Shown here piece by piece: positions 1 through 9,824 of a stretch of 64,000 bases of DNA. This stretch comes from Dyadobacter crusticola DSM 16708 (lineage in GTDB: Bacteria; Bacteroidota; Bacteroidia; Cytophagales; Spirosomataceae), in contig NZ_JNJB01000007.1 of assembly GCF_000701505.1 (NCBI RefSeq), positions 209,302 through 273,301 of the forward strand. The letters are read 5' to 3'. Within the stretch, counting starts at the first letter, position 1. Every line of letters starts with the position of its first letter. The position numbers were made by a program, and so were the translations under genes. The notes beneath the pieces were generated by a model. That model did no database searches. It saw only the letters and a program-made list of their open reading frames with translations, and was not told the DNA's origin.

Positions 1-1
1 T

Positions 2-2230
2 ACCATTGAAAACCTGATCACGCACGCAGACGAGATCAAAGGAAAGCTTGGAGAAAAAATCCGCGAGAATTTTGATAAAGCAGTACTGAGCAAGCAGCTC
101 GCCACAATCGATATCAAAGTGCCCGTCCCATTTGACGCCGAAGACCTCACCATTTGCCCGGCCAATGCAGACCAGATTGTGGAGCTCTTCGACGAATTGG
201 AATTTAAAACGCTTAAACAGCGCGTGCTCGGCATCGGCCACCCGATACAAACCACACAGGTAACCCGGCCCGCTGCAAAAAGCCAGAAAGGTCAGCTCGA
301 TCTGTTTGGAAACCCGACGCAGGAATTGGGCAAGCAGCCCGCTATACTGAGCGAAGGTATCGCCGACGACGACGCGCCGGAACAAGCCTACGAAGACCTC
401 AGGATACCAACAACCAGGCGCACGATCGACAACACTTTTCACAGGTACCATACGGTGGACACGCCCGAGCTCCTGAAAAGTCTGGCGTACTACCTGAACC
501 TGCAGGACGCTTTTTGTTTTGACACAGAAACCACGTCGCTTGAAACCATCCACGCAGAGCTGGTCGGCTTGTCGTTTTCCTACCTCGCCGGGGAAGCATT
601 TTATGTTCCCGTACCAGCGGACCGCACGGAGGCGCAAGAGATTGTCGAGTATTTCAGAGAGGTTTTTGAAAATGAAAACATTGAGAAGATCGGGCAGAAT
701 GTCAAATACGATTTGCTGATCCTGAAAAACTACGGCATTGAGGTGAAAGGGAAGCTAAGCGACACCATGCTGGCGCACTACATTCTGGAACCTGACAAGC
801 GCCACGGAATGGATATTCTGGCAGCATCTTACCTCAACTACGATCCCGTTTCCATTACTTCGCTGATCGGCAAAAAGGGTGTAAAACAAGGAACAATGCG
901 CGACGTGGCGATTCCGGAGATCACACAATATGCAGGCGAAGATGCAGATATTACTTTGCAGCTAAATGAGATCTTCTCGCGTGAGCTGCCGAAAGTCAAT
1001 GCTTCGAAGCTGTATTATGAGGTCGAAATGCCGCTGACGAAAGTGCTTGCTTCCATGGAAAGTACGGGCGTCCGGCTTGATATCAATGCATTGCGGGAAA
1101 TGTCGGCCGTGCTCGAATCGGACCTGCGGATGACGGAGTCCGAGATCTATGAAGCAGCCGGCCAATCTTTCAATATCAGCTCTCCAAAGCAGCTGGGTGA
1201 AGTTTTGTTTGAAAAAATGAAACTGATCGATAAGCCTAAGAAGACCAAGACGGGACAGTACGCAACAGGCGAGGATATCTTGTCAGACCTGGAAAATAAC
1301 CACGTCATCGCGCGTAAAATACTCGATTACCGCGAGCTTCAAAAATTGAAATCGACTTACGTAGACGCACTTCCGCTGCTGGTAAGCAAGAAAAGCGGCC
1401 GCATTCACACCTCGTACAATCAGGCTGTGGCAGCAACCGGGCGTTTGAGCTCGACAAATCCCAATCTGCAGAACATTCCCATCAGAACGCCGCGCGGGCG
1501 TGAGATACGCAAGGCATTTGTGCCCGACAACGAGGAGTTCCAGATTCTTTCAGCGGATTATTCCCAGATCGAGCTGCGCATTATGGCCGCGTTCAGTCAG
1601 GACAGCAGTATGACGGAAGCTTTCAACCAGGGCCGCGATATTCACGCAACTACGGCAAGTAAAGTGTTCAAGGTCGATTTGGAAGATGTTACTTCGGATA
1701 TGCGGCGCAAGTCGAAAATGGTGAACTTCGGGATTATCTATGGTATTTCTGCATTCGGACTCGCCCAGCGGCTGGGTATTGCACGTGGCGAAGCAAGCGA
1801 GATTATTCGCGCCTATTTCGAAGAATTCCCGGCTGTGAAGGGTTATATGGACCGGGTGGTAAATGAAGCGCGTGAGAAGAAATACGTGGAAACCATTCTC
1901 GGCCGGAGAAGATACCTGCCGGATATTACCTCAGGCAACCAGACCAACCGCGGCTATGCAGAGCGGAACGCGATCAATGCGCCTATTCAAGGTTCTGCGG
2001 CAGATATGATCAAGGTTGCCATGATTAATATCCACGACTGGATGCAAAAAGAGCGACTGAAATCCCGGATGATTCTGCAAGTGCATGACGAACTTGTCTT
2101 CGACGCCCACAGGGATGAAATTTCATTGTTGAAAGAAAAAGTAGACGATCTGATGCGAAATGCAATACCAATGAGCGTGAGAATGGAAACCGGCATCGGA
2201 GTCGGAGCCAACTGGCTGGAAGCGCATTGA
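2..2230 (+). CDS. polA: DNA polymerase I, 3' part (5' end outside window)
   Basis: DNA polymerase I extends primers and removes RNA during lagging-strand synthesis and repair. The frame is open from base 2, so the gene begins upstream; the GTG at 119 is internal. The visible 742 residues hold the end of the 5' nuclease region, a 3'-5' exonuclease domain with its acidic motif intact (FDTETTSLE, from about base 518; D-x-E present, so proofreading is probably active), and the full family A polymerase: motif A (SADYSQIELR), motif B (RRKSKMVNFGIIYG) and motif C (QVHDELVFDA). The protein ends normally. A strong hairpin follows 20 bases after the stop. Identification is very secure. Confidence 0.97.
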   Translation, partial: TIENLITHADEIKGKLGEKIRENFDKAVLSKQLATIDIKVPVPFDAEDLTICPANADQIVELFDELEFKTLKQRVLGIGHPIQTTQVTRPAAKSQKGQLDLFGNPTQELGKQPAILSEGIADDDAPEQAYEDLRIPTTRRTIDNTFHRYHTVDTPELLKSLAYYLNLQDAFCFDTETTSLETIHAELVGLSFSYLAGEAFYVPVPADRTEAQEIVEYFREVFENENIEKIGQNVKYDLLILKNYGIEVKGKLSDTMLAHYILEPDKRHGMDILAASYLNYDPVSITSLIGKKGVKQGTMRDVAIPEITQYAGEDADITLQLNEIFSRELPKVNASKLYYEVEMPLTKVLASMESTGVRLDINALREMSAVLESDLRMTESEIYEAAGQSFNISSPKQLGEVLFEKMKLIDKPKKTKTGQYATGEDILSDLENNHVIARKILDYRELQKLKSTYVDALPLLVSKKSGRIHTSYNQAVAATGRLSSTNPNLQNIPIRTPRGREIRKAFVPDNEEFQILSADYSQIELRIMAAFSQDSSMTEAFNQGRDIHATTASKVFKVDLEDVTSDMRRKSKMVNFGIIYGISAFGLAQRLGIARGEASEIIRAYFEEFPAVKGYMDRVVNEAREKKYVETILGRRRYLPDITSGNQTNRGYAERNAINAPIQGSAADMIKVAMINIHDWMQKERLKSRMILQVHDELVFDAHRDEISLLKEKVDDLMRNAIPMSVRMETGIGVGANWLEAH

Positions 2231-2250
2231 TTTGTTGATAATAACAATAA

Positions 2251-2289
2251 AAAACGGGCTGCCTCAGATAAGTTGAGACAGCCCGTTTT
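2251..2289. terminator. Bidirectional hairpin terminator between polA and the susD-like gene
   Basis: An 11-bp perfect stem (AAAACGGGCTG paired with CAGCCCGTTTT) brackets a 17-base inner segment that can itself pair partly (CTCA/TGAG). The A-rich left arm and T-rich right arm give a U-tract on either strand, which suits the two convergent genes ending at 2230 and 2315. Confidence 0.85.
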
Positions 2290-2314
2290 GATTCAAGCTA
2301 AGTAACCCAGATGC

Positions 2315-3910
2315 TTATTTCGACAACCAGACCGGCTGGTTGATATCATCTTTCCCGCCAAACTGTCTTTGAATAGAGGCGTTGTAGTTTTCCTCGTTCG
2401 TAGTACGTTCCGACAATGGATACTGCCAGCGAACCGCGATACGGCCGGAGTTACCAGTGCCCACGCCCGTCATAAACTTCGGAAAACCTGTGCGGCGGTA
2501 GTTGAAGTAAGCTTCCATACCCGAGTTCATGAAGAATGCAAGGTACTTCTGCGTTACGATCTGTTCCAGCCCTGTTACATTGTTGCCTGCATACTTCACA
2601 AGCGACTGCGCGTAGTATTCGTCAAAATTGAAGTTGATCGTATAATTCGCAAAATCAGTAGCAGCGCGACCGCCCGTTTTGGAGTAAGTCATCGTGAGAG
2701 CGCCGGTTTTTACACCATAAAACTCCTGCGAAGCCCTAATCCCTTTTTTATACCAATCCTCGGCACTTCCCGTTGCCCAGCCGCGGTTAATACCTTCCGC
2801 GATATTGAAGCACATTTCAGGATAACCGATGATGAATGCATTCTCGCCCGTGTAGTTGGAATAGTAGCGCGAGCGGCTCTGAAACGAATATTCTCCCGGA
2901 GCAAAGCCTGGCCCATTGTCTTTTCCTGCCTTGTTGGACATATCTGAAAGGTCTTCCCCTGAACTGGCGGCGATGAATGCAGAGAAGTCCGAAGGCTGCT
3001 TACCGGCTTTCAACTGAGCGCCTGCGGGCTCGGTGGTAACCATCACGCGCGGATCTTTGCGGGCTGTCAGCAAGCCGACGTAGGTTTGCGCCATATTCTG
3101 GCGGGTAGCATCGAAACCGAAGTTATCTGGGTTTGAAGGATACTTGTTGAAGATATTGAACTTGAATTCCAGGTTATCTCCCATTCCTTCCATTAAAGGA
3201 TACTTGGTGGGATTGGAGATAATGTCAGCAAACTGTGATTTCACGTTCATCCCCGCCTCGTTTTCTTTTTTACTCAAACGGATCAGCATGCGCAGGCGGA
3301 AGCTGTTTACTACTTTCTGCCACTTTTTAAGATCCTCGTTCAGGTAGAAATCCCCTGTCACTTTGGTGTCACCGGCAGCGATCAAAGTGGTCATTTCTGC
3401 ATTCGACTGGTCAAGCCACGTAAGGATCTGCATGTAAACCTCTTTTTGTGAATCGTATTTAGGTGTTAGTTTACCCAGGCCGAGCAATGCCTCGCTCATC
3501 GGAAGATCTCCCGCTCTCACAGACATTTGATCAAAGAAAAATGCCCTGAAAAACTTGCCCAGCGCTGAATAAACATTCACATCAGCAGCCCCGGCACGCT
3601 TGGCCTCTTCTTCCATTTTAACCACATTTTTCAATGTAGGATAGTGATCTTTGAATGTCGACCACTGGTATTCGTTATTTCCGTAATAGTTGTAATTGAT
3701 CGCGTAAAACTGGTTCCAGCGCATTTCGTCGCTAAAAGGCGTCCCGATTTCGCTGTACATATCCATTTCAATTCCCTTCAAAACGAGTGAAGCGGGAGCA
3801 GTAACAGGCCGGTTAGGATCTTTTTCCAAGTCCTCGAAGCTCCTTTCGCACGACGAGAGCGTGAATGCGAAGACGGCGCTTAATCCCAGAAGTTTTATAT
3901 TAAATCTCAT
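2315..3910 (-). CDS. SusD/RagB-family outer-membrane lipoprotein
   Basis: 531 residues. The N-terminus is a lipoprotein signal with a lipobox ending at Cys21 (LSSC), followed by acidic residues as in surface-exposed Bacteroidota lipoproteins. The opening CERSFEDLEKDPNRP and the C-terminal section (FRRTGFP-like YFNYRRTGFPKF, then RWQYPLSERTTNEENY) are hallmarks of the SusD_2/SusD-like family, which caps the SusC channel and binds nutrient oligomers at the cell surface. It lies 41 bases downstream of the SusC-like gene on the same strand and is surely co-transcribed with it. The substrate cannot be read from sequence. There is no adjacent glycoside hydrolase on this strand. Confidence 0.93.
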   Translation of the reverse strand: MRFNIKLLGLSAVFAFTLSSCERSFEDLEKDPNRPVTAPASLVLKGIEMDMYSEIGTPFSDEMRWNQFYAINYNYYGNNEYQWSTFKDHYPTLKNVVKMEEEAKRAGAADVNVYSALGKFFRAFFFDQMSVRAGDLPMSEALLGLGKLTPKYDSQKEVYMQILTWLDQSNAEMTTLIAAGDTKVTGDFYLNEDLKKWQKVVNSFRLRMLIRLSKKENEAGMNVKSQFADIISNPTKYPLMEGMGDNLEFKFNIFNKYPSNPDNFGFDATRQNMAQTYVGLLTARKDPRVMVTTEPAGAQLKAGKQPSDFSAFIAASSGEDLSDMSNKAGKDNGPGFAPGEYSFQSRSRYYSNYTGENAFIIGYPEMCFNIAEGINRGWATGSAEDWYKKGIRASQEFYGVKTGALTMTYSKTGGRAATDFANYTINFNFDEYYAQSLVKYAGNNVTGLEQIVTQKYLAFFMNSGMEAYFNYRRTGFPKFMTGVGTGNSGRIAVRWQYPLSERTTNEENYNASIQRQFGGKDDINQPVWLSK

Positions 3911-3951
3911 TGTTCTGAATATTTCAAATGACAGATTAAACAGTCGGTTTG

Positions 3952-6900
3952 TTAAAAAGTAAGGCTCACGTTAACCCCGTAGCGGCGTACAGAAGGCGTT
4001 TGCAGGTCGGAGCTGCCGCCTGATACAAACTGGTTGAGGTCAAGGTCCTTTTTCTCAGCGAAATACAGCAGGTTCCGTCCTACGAGTGACACCGATGCAT
4101 TGCGGATGAATTTGCTTCTTGTCAGCCAGGTTTGCGGCACGGTATAGCCGATCACCACTTCACGCAGCATTCCGAAAGAGCGGCTCATCAGGTTACCCTC
4201 GTCGCTGTTGTAGTAGCGGCTAACCCAGTCCTGCACGTTTTGAGCAGTTGCATTTGGTTTAAAACGCAGTTCGGAAAGGTTCGTGATCTTACCGTCAGCG
4301 TCGAAGTTCAATGCAGTTCCACCCTCAACCTGAACACCCTGACCTACATATGTCTTGTTCTCGGTGTTGTTTTTGAAAGCCTGGTAATCCGTTTCTCTGG
4401 AAGCGCCCAGCTGGCCTTGTACAAGCTCAATGTGGCGGCCGCCGCGGAAGGTTTGTTTCTGAATGTAATTAGAAATCACACCGCCAAAACGTCCGTCAAA
4501 CTGGAAGCTGAAATTGACATTCTTATAGTTGAATTTGTTATTGATACCCAAAACAAACTTCGGATTTACATAGCCCAAGAATTGGTTTACAGGAGAGTAG
4601 ATCGGCCGGCCTGAATCATCGTTGATAATCTGACCGTCAGCAGTTTTTGCAAAGGCACGACCATAGTACTTGTCCATTCTGTCACCCACGCGGAAGAATG
4701 TATTCAATGCATCCTGGCCAGGATAAATCTCGGTGAGCACCTCTTTGAAAGTAGAATAATTCGCTACTACGTCCCAGTTAAAGCCATTGTCAGTCCTCAC
4801 AGGCGATCCCGTTACAGACGCTTCCCAGCCGGTCTTTTTCGTTTTGACACCATTCACAAGCGCCTTGCTGTAACCGGTAGTCGTTGAAATCGGCAGTTCA
4901 AAAATCCGGGGACCTTCATTGGAGGTAAAGTAAGTCACGTCAAAGCCCAGGCGGTTGTTCATGATACGCAAATCAAGTCCCACTTCGGTTTGAGATGAGG
5001 TATTCGGAACAAGTCCGGGGTTGTTCAGCTGGTCTGTAAAATAAGCACCCGGTGTATTGTTGTAGGCAAATGGAGTAGAATAAACCGCTGCATTCTTGTA
5101 GGAAGGCCCGTCGTAAGGTGATTTGTACTGATCGCCATATTCCTGCGGGTTAATGTTGTTTGCAGTAGTACCGATCGTAGACATCGTTAATCCGTCCTTT
5201 ACATTCGCATAAGATCCACGCAACTTCAAAAATGAGATCACCTCAGGCAGCTGCACGTAGTCCGATATGACGGTAGATGCGGCAACGGACGGATAAAAGA
5301 AAGTATTATTTCCCGAAGGCAGCGTAGATAGTTTATCCATTCTACCCGTCGTTGAAATCGTAAAGAAATCTTTAAAAGTAAAATCGGCGGAGTAGTAAGC
5401 CGAGGCAACCCGCATAGCCGAGTTGAAGTTCTCGATCCGCACAGGATTAGCAGAGTTGCTGAAATTGTACAAACCCGGAACGTTCAGGTAATTAGTCGAA
5501 CCGTAAGCTGAGTTATACTCGAAGCTACGGATGTTACCACCAAGCCAAACCTTTGCATTCAGGCCAGGAACTACATCTTTATCAAACTTCACGAGAATGT
5601 CCGTGTTGTTTTCGAAAAGGTTACGACGGTCTTCCCGATAGTCCCCGCGGCGCTCATCGCGTCCGTAAGCACCTGCCGAAAACGGCATCTTTTCTGTGCG
5701 CAGCAAACCCCAGGTAGTGATCTGCGACCGCAAAGTTGCTTCAAGGAAATCTGTAAACTGGTAAGTCATAGCAGCCTGTCCGATGATATCCGACTTCTGG
5801 TGACCTCTCAGCCACTCGTAACTCATGAAATAAGGGTTATTATAACGCTGATATTCCGCGTAAATCTGCTGGATACCCTCCTTGCCTGGCTGCCAGTAGT
5901 TGCGCATTTGATCCACATCCCAGTCAGCTCCTGCCCACAGTACGATGTTATAGATAATCGAGTTCGGACCGTAGTTTACGTCGGGAATATTCGGCGTATA
6001 CTGACGGTTGTACTGCAAAGAAGAGTTGAATTTCAGCTTTTTAGAGAAATTATAGTCCGCCACCATATTAAAGTTGGTGATGTTCAGCTTGGTATTGGGC
6101 ACGATACCTTTCTGGTGCGTGTGCGAAGTTGAAAAACGGAGATTGTACTTTTCACCGGAAGCAGATACCGAGATGTTATTGGTCGAAAGCAGACCCGGTT
6201 GCAGGAAACGTTTCAAATTGTCTTTTCCACGTGCTACCCAGGGAGTACCCTCGCGCTTGCCGGTAACCGGATCCACCGGGCTGTCGTACTGCGGGATCAG
6301 CTGACCTTCAAACTTAGGTCCCCATCCGCCATCATAGTCACCGTCGTTCAAACCACCGCCTTTTCCGTCGCCGAATGCATACCGGCCGTGATCACCAGGT
6401 CCGTATACGTCCTGCACCTTAGGTATGGCATAAAACCCGTTGTCGATCATAGTCGACGAATTGAAATCAACAGAAAAACCGCGTTTGTCTTTCGAGCCAC
6501 GTTTTGTAGTGATCAGGATCGCGCCATTCTTTCCGCGAAAACCGTATAATGCAGAGGCAGAAGCACCCTTTAACACCGAATAAGTATCGATATCGTCCGG
6601 GCTCACGTTCCATGTATCGGAGTTAACAGGTACCCCGTCTACAACGAAAAGCACGTCAGAATTACCACGGAGCATGATATTCGGTTTACGCAGCAGCTCC
6701 GACTGGATACCTACGGTCAAGCCAGCTACTTTACCCGCCAGTGCATTGATCGCATTCGGCTCACGCGCTTTTACAACCGAACTTCCGTCCACGGTTTGAA
6801 TAGCGACGCCAATGCGCCTTACATCTTTTTTGATACCCAATGCAGTAACCACCACCTCACTCAATTGTCTGAGGTCGGTACCCAGGGTCACATCCAGGTT

Positions 6901-7209
6901 AGTCCGCCCGTTCAGGTTAACTTCCTGAGTAGCAAATCCCAGGAACGAAAAAGTGAGAACGGACGCATTGTCGCGCACTTCGATCTTGTACTTTCCTTCT
7001 GAATCTGTGATCGTTCCATTGGTAGTACCTTTTACGATAATGCTTACACCCGGAATGGGTGCATTGTCTTCCTGGGCAGTCACTACACCTGTCACAACTG
7101 TTTGTGCGAGCGCAATGTGCGAGAACAATACGCAGGCGAGCAGGAACCCGGCTTGCCTACTTCGTCTGAGAAAATTCAGCCGCAAGTGGAAGTAAAAGTG
7201 TTTAATCAT
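3952..7209 (-). CDS. SusC/RagA-family TonB-dependent outer-membrane transporter
   Basis: 1085 residues if started at the ATG at 7209; an upstream in-frame start at 7278 would add 23 residues ahead of the signal peptide and is less likely. Order: signal peptide ending near ALAQ, carboxypeptidase-D-like regulatory domain (VTGVV...PIPGVSIIVKGT...GFATQEV), plug domain with the SusC signature (LFVVDGVPVN, SVLKGASASALYGFRG), then a long beta-barrel ending in the terminal-Phe signal VSLTF. It imports ligands captured by the SusD partner using TonB energy. Unlike the SusC at 13942 it has no N-terminal STN domain, so it is not expected to signal to a sigma factor. Confidence 0.94.
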   Translation of the reverse strand: MIKHFYFHLRLNFLRRSRQAGFLLACVLFSHIALAQTVVTGVVTAQEDNAPIPGVSIIVKGTTNGTITDSEGKYKIEVRDNASVLTFSFLGFATQEVNLNGRTNLDVTLGTDLRQLSEVVVTALGIKKDVRRIGVAIQTVDGSSVVKAREPNAINALAGKVAGLTVGIQSELLRKPNIMLRGNSDVLFVVDGVPVNSDTWNVSPDDIDTYSVLKGASASALYGFRGKNGAILITTKRGSKDKRGFSVDFNSSTMIDNGFYAIPKVQDVYGPGDHGRYAFGDGKGGGLNDGDYDGGWGPKFEGQLIPQYDSPVDPVTGKREGTPWVARGKDNLKRFLQPGLLSTNNISVSASGEKYNLRFSTSHTHQKGIVPNTKLNITNFNMVADYNFSKKLKFNSSLQYNRQYTPNIPDVNYGPNSIIYNIVLWAGADWDVDQMRNYWQPGKEGIQQIYAEYQRYNNPYFMSYEWLRGHQKSDIIGQAAMTYQFTDFLEATLRSQITTWGLLRTEKMPFSAGAYGRDERRGDYREDRRNLFENNTDILVKFDKDVVPGLNAKVWLGGNIRSFEYNSAYGSTNYLNVPGLYNFSNSANPVRIENFNSAMRVASAYYSADFTFKDFFTISTTGRMDKLSTLPSGNNTFFYPSVAASTVISDYVQLPEVISFLKLRGSYANVKDGLTMSTIGTTANNINPQEYGDQYKSPYDGPSYKNAAVYSTPFAYNNTPGAYFTDQLNNPGLVPNTSSQTEVGLDLRIMNNRLGFDVTYFTSNEGPRIFELPISTTTGYSKALVNGVKTKKTGWEASVTGSPVRTDNGFNWDVVANYSTFKEVLTEIYPGQDALNTFFRVGDRMDKYYGRAFAKTADGQIINDDSGRPIYSPVNQFLGYVNPKFVLGINNKFNYKNVNFSFQFDGRFGGVISNYIQKQTFRGGRHIELVQGQLGASRETDYQAFKNNTENKTYVGQGVQVEGGTALNFDADGKITNLSELRFKPNATAQNVQDWVSRYYNSDEGNLMSRSFGMLREVVIGYTVPQTWLTRSKFIRNASVSLVGRNLLYFAEKKDLDLNQFVSGGSSDLQTPSVRRYGVNVSLTF

Positions 7210-8070
7210 CTGACAAACGATTTGGTTGTTGTGGTTAGAGAAAATCTGTTGTATTGATACAGTTATTTCAAAGTGCAAAAGTCCGCGATAACGGAAGACT
7301 TCCTGTTAAGTATTTATTAACTTACCATAAACAAATCTGCCATCGCCAGCCAGGTCGAACTGAGAATTAAGGATGAAATCAGGAAAATCGGTTTTTGAAT
7401 AATAGACAGTCAGAAGAGTAACCGCATTGCTACATTTCTCCGGTGATCGGCGCAGGACTGAGCGCAGGAAATGCGCTGACCTGGGGAGTTCTTCACAGAG
7501 ATCAAATGCTCGCCGGCACTTGCATGTGATTAGCTGCAAGCACTTTAAGCTATTTTACAGCTATATTGCTATTTTATATAAAAAGAAGTAAAGTAAATAG
7601 CCGCAAGGTCAGCGGGCAGAGCGAAACGAAGTGGTATATATATGTTAATTTTCTGTTAAGCTTCACAGACAAACCACAGAACAGGCCGGGGATCGGGCGG
7701 CACATCGCTAACAGCTGAATTTAAACCTGATTAAACTTTTGTAAACGATCTGCGGGATCTATTTACGACAGTATTCGAGGGCAATTCCTCTACATGGCGC
7801 TTATAAAGAGAAAGTTAGAGTGACAAAGTAAAATGTCCAGAGTAGATAGCAGAGAAGCAATGGCACAACGGCTTTGCAAAACAACTGGAACGACCAAAGG
7901 CGCAGAAAAACGAGGCGCTTATACTTCAAAAAAGGTCGCCCAAAAGCGACCTTTTTGCCTCTCAAGAATATACTATTTAACTAAAAAATAATTACAATTA
8001 TCCGGCTATATTAGGAAAAAAATTTGCGAACTTCGCTTTTTAATTGTAAACAATACACTTAATTAAGCCG
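7210..8070. other. Long intergenic region between divergent transcription units
   Basis: About 860 bases separate the minus-strand susC/susD unit from the plus-strand unit at 8071. It must contain both divergent promoters, but I found no convincing TTG-(17-23)-TAnnTTTG pair. It holds an orphan terminator-like hairpin at 7929-7956, a 10-bp direct repeat (GGCGCTTATA at 7796 and 7914) and the decamer GTAAAGTAAA at 7588. Short open frames at 7306-7539 (minus) and 7833-7991 (plus, running through the hairpin) show no recognisable protein. Confidence 0.6.
7929..7956. terminator. Orphan terminator-like hairpin in the intergenic region
   Basis: A perfect 11-bp stem, AAAAAGGTCGC paired with GCGACCTTTTT, with a 6-base loop (CCAAAA). 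It reads as an intrinsic terminator on either strand, yet no annotated gene ends nearby: the closest gene starts at 8071. It could end a small RNA coming from the left, or attenuate the leader of the 8071 gene. Confidence 0.65.
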
Positions 8071-9798
8071 ATGCTTCATTTTTTCCGGAAAGTCTCTCTC
8101 CTTTTATTCGCTTGCCCGGCGGTTGTCGTGGGCCAGGGTACAAAAGGAAATTACACTCCCCTGCCTCTCAAAGATCTCAGTGCATTTGAATCCGGCAGCC
8201 CCAACTGGACAGTACAGGGCAACATTGCCATTCATCCTGCCGGATCAGCCAAGATCAAAACCCAGCCTGGCGATGGAATTCTGGTCGGTAGTCCAGGCAA
8301 GCCGATCGTAACCAAACTGAAAGCAAACGATCTCCGCTTTTATGCCGAATTCAACCTATCTCCTGGCGCCGAGGGAAACCTGATCTTGCCAGGCGGACAG
8401 AAAGTCCGCTTGTCTGACAGCAGCAAGCTGAAAGGACAGGGAACGCAGACTTCTGGGTATGTGGGCCAGTTCCCAACGCAGAATGCGGCAAAAGCGCCGG
8501 GTCTCTGGCAGACCATCGAGCTGGCTTACGACGCCTCTGTTCCGAACCTAGCTGGTTCAGCCCGCCTGAATTCACTCGCGCTGAATGGAGTGACCGTATT
8601 GGAGACGATCTACCTTCCAAGTTCGAAATCGCCGGCGGAGGGACAATCGATTGCGATGGAAGTAACAAAAGGTACTATCGCATTCAGGAATGTCGGGTAC
8701 CAGCTGCTCGCAAGCCGCAAGCCATTAACATTAACCGGACTGAACTACAAAGTATACTCAGATAAATGGGACAGCAAAGAATACAGCAAGCTGGACCACG
8801 AGGGAACATCTGGTGTGCTTACCCAGGAAGTGACGAATGGAATGCGTGAATTTCACCTTGTTTATGAAGGTGATATGGAAGTAAATGAAGCTGGCGACTA
8901 TATTTTCACCACCATTTACTCCGGCCCAATGCTCGACATTGAAATCGACGGCAAAAGCGTGCTCTCCGCCGGCGAAGCTACTTCGCAGGAAACGCACCAG
9001 GGTACCGTTAACCTGACCCAGGGAAAACACAAGTTTAAGCTCCATTACTCACGCTTTCCTTGGAGACAGCCTGCACTTGGGCTGAGAGTGGAGAAAGCAG
9101 GTATCAGGCCTTACGACCTGCATACACTCTCTTCGCTTCCGGAACCTGAGCCGAAACCTTACATCAGCGTTACGCCTGATATGCGGCCGGAAATGGTACG
9201 TTCATTCATTCAGGTGGACGGTGAAAAAATGAAACGCACGCATTGTATCTCAGTTGGCAGCCCCGATGGCTGGAACTACACAGTTGATCTCAATCGCGGT
9301 GCGTTGATTCAGGCGTGGCGGGGACAGTTCGCGGACGTAACCGAAATGTGGTACGAGCGCGGGGAGCCGCAATTACTATTCCCTGCGGGACTTAAAGTGC
9401 ATGTTTCAGGCCGCAGCAGCTTGGCTACTCTGGAAAATAACAATGCGGCCTGGCCTGATTCTTCCAATATCAACTACCTGGGTTATAATATCAATGCGCA
9501 GGGTTATCCTGTGTTCAGGTATGCGCTGGGCGCTGCCACTGTATCTGACCAGCTTGTATCCGGCGGCAATTCGCTCTCCCGCACTTTTCAGGTTCAGGGC
9601 AATGCAGCCGCTCCGCTGTTCGCGCTGGTAGCTTCGGGTAAGCAGATCGTTGAAATCGAAAAAGGGTTATACCAAATCGATGACCGCTTTTATGTTCAGC
9701 TTGATAAGAAATACAAACCGACGATCAGACCAGCGGGAGAAGTCCAGGAGCTGATCCTACCTGTTTCGGGCACGACCAGCTATTCCATGTTTTGGTAA
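8071..9798 (+). CDS. Secreted LamG/DUF1080-like protein with PA14-like domain
   Basis: 575 residues with a Sec signal peptide (hydrophobic stretch LLLFACPAVVVGQ). Residues about 30-215 look like the concanavalin-like fold of DUF1080 (3-keto-disaccharide hydrolase) proteins: paired beta-strands with LRFYAEFNLSPGAEGN and a closing TIAFRNVGYQLL, typical of that family's end. Residues about 220-345 resemble a PA14 domain (YEGDMEVNEAGDYIFTT, DIEIDGKSVL, GKHKFKLHYSRFP). The last 200 residues match nothing I recognise. The role is probably carbohydrate binding or processing in the periplasm or at the cell surface. It is 26 bases upstream of the next gene, so the two form an operon, divergent from the SusC/SusD pair. 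Confidence 0.7.
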   Translation: MLHFFRKVSLLLFACPAVVVGQGTKGNYTPLPLKDLSAFESGSPNWTVQGNIAIHPAGSAKIKTQPGDGILVGSPGKPIVTKLKANDLRFYAEFNLSPGAEGNLILPGGQKVRLSDSSKLKGQGTQTSGYVGQFPTQNAAKAPGLWQTIELAYDASVPNLAGSARLNSLALNGVTVLETIYLPSSKSPAEGQSIAMEVTKGTIAFRNVGYQLLASRKPLTLTGLNYKVYSDKWDSKEYSKLDHEGTSGVLTQEVTNGMREFHLVYEGDMEVNEAGDYIFTTIYSGPMLDIEIDGKSVLSAGEATSQETHQGTVNLTQGKHKFKLHYSRFPWRQPALGLRVEKAGIRPYDLHTLSSLPEPEPKPYISVTPDMRPEMVRSFIQVDGEKMKRTHCISVGSPDGWNYTVDLNRGALIQAWRGQFADVTEMWYERGEPQLLFPAGLKVHVSGRSSLATLENNNAAWPDSSNINYLGYNINAQGYPVFRYALGAATVSDQLVSGGNSLSRTFQVQGNAAAPLFALVASGKQIVEIEKGLYQIDDRFYVQLDKKYKPTIRPAGEVQELILPVSGTTSYSMFW

Positions 9799-9824
9799 AA
9801 TCTTTTGAACTGCATTCTTTTTAA

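Noticed and set aside
7306..7539. Minus-strand open frame in the intergenic region (77 codons)
   Set aside because: Composition is unlike a folded protein, no recognisable motif, and it lies in the probable promoter region of the susC gene.
7833..7991. Plus-strand 52-codon frame starting MSRVDSREAM
   Set aside because: It reads straight through the terminator-like hairpin at 7929-7956, which is unlikely for a real gene. Left as unproven.
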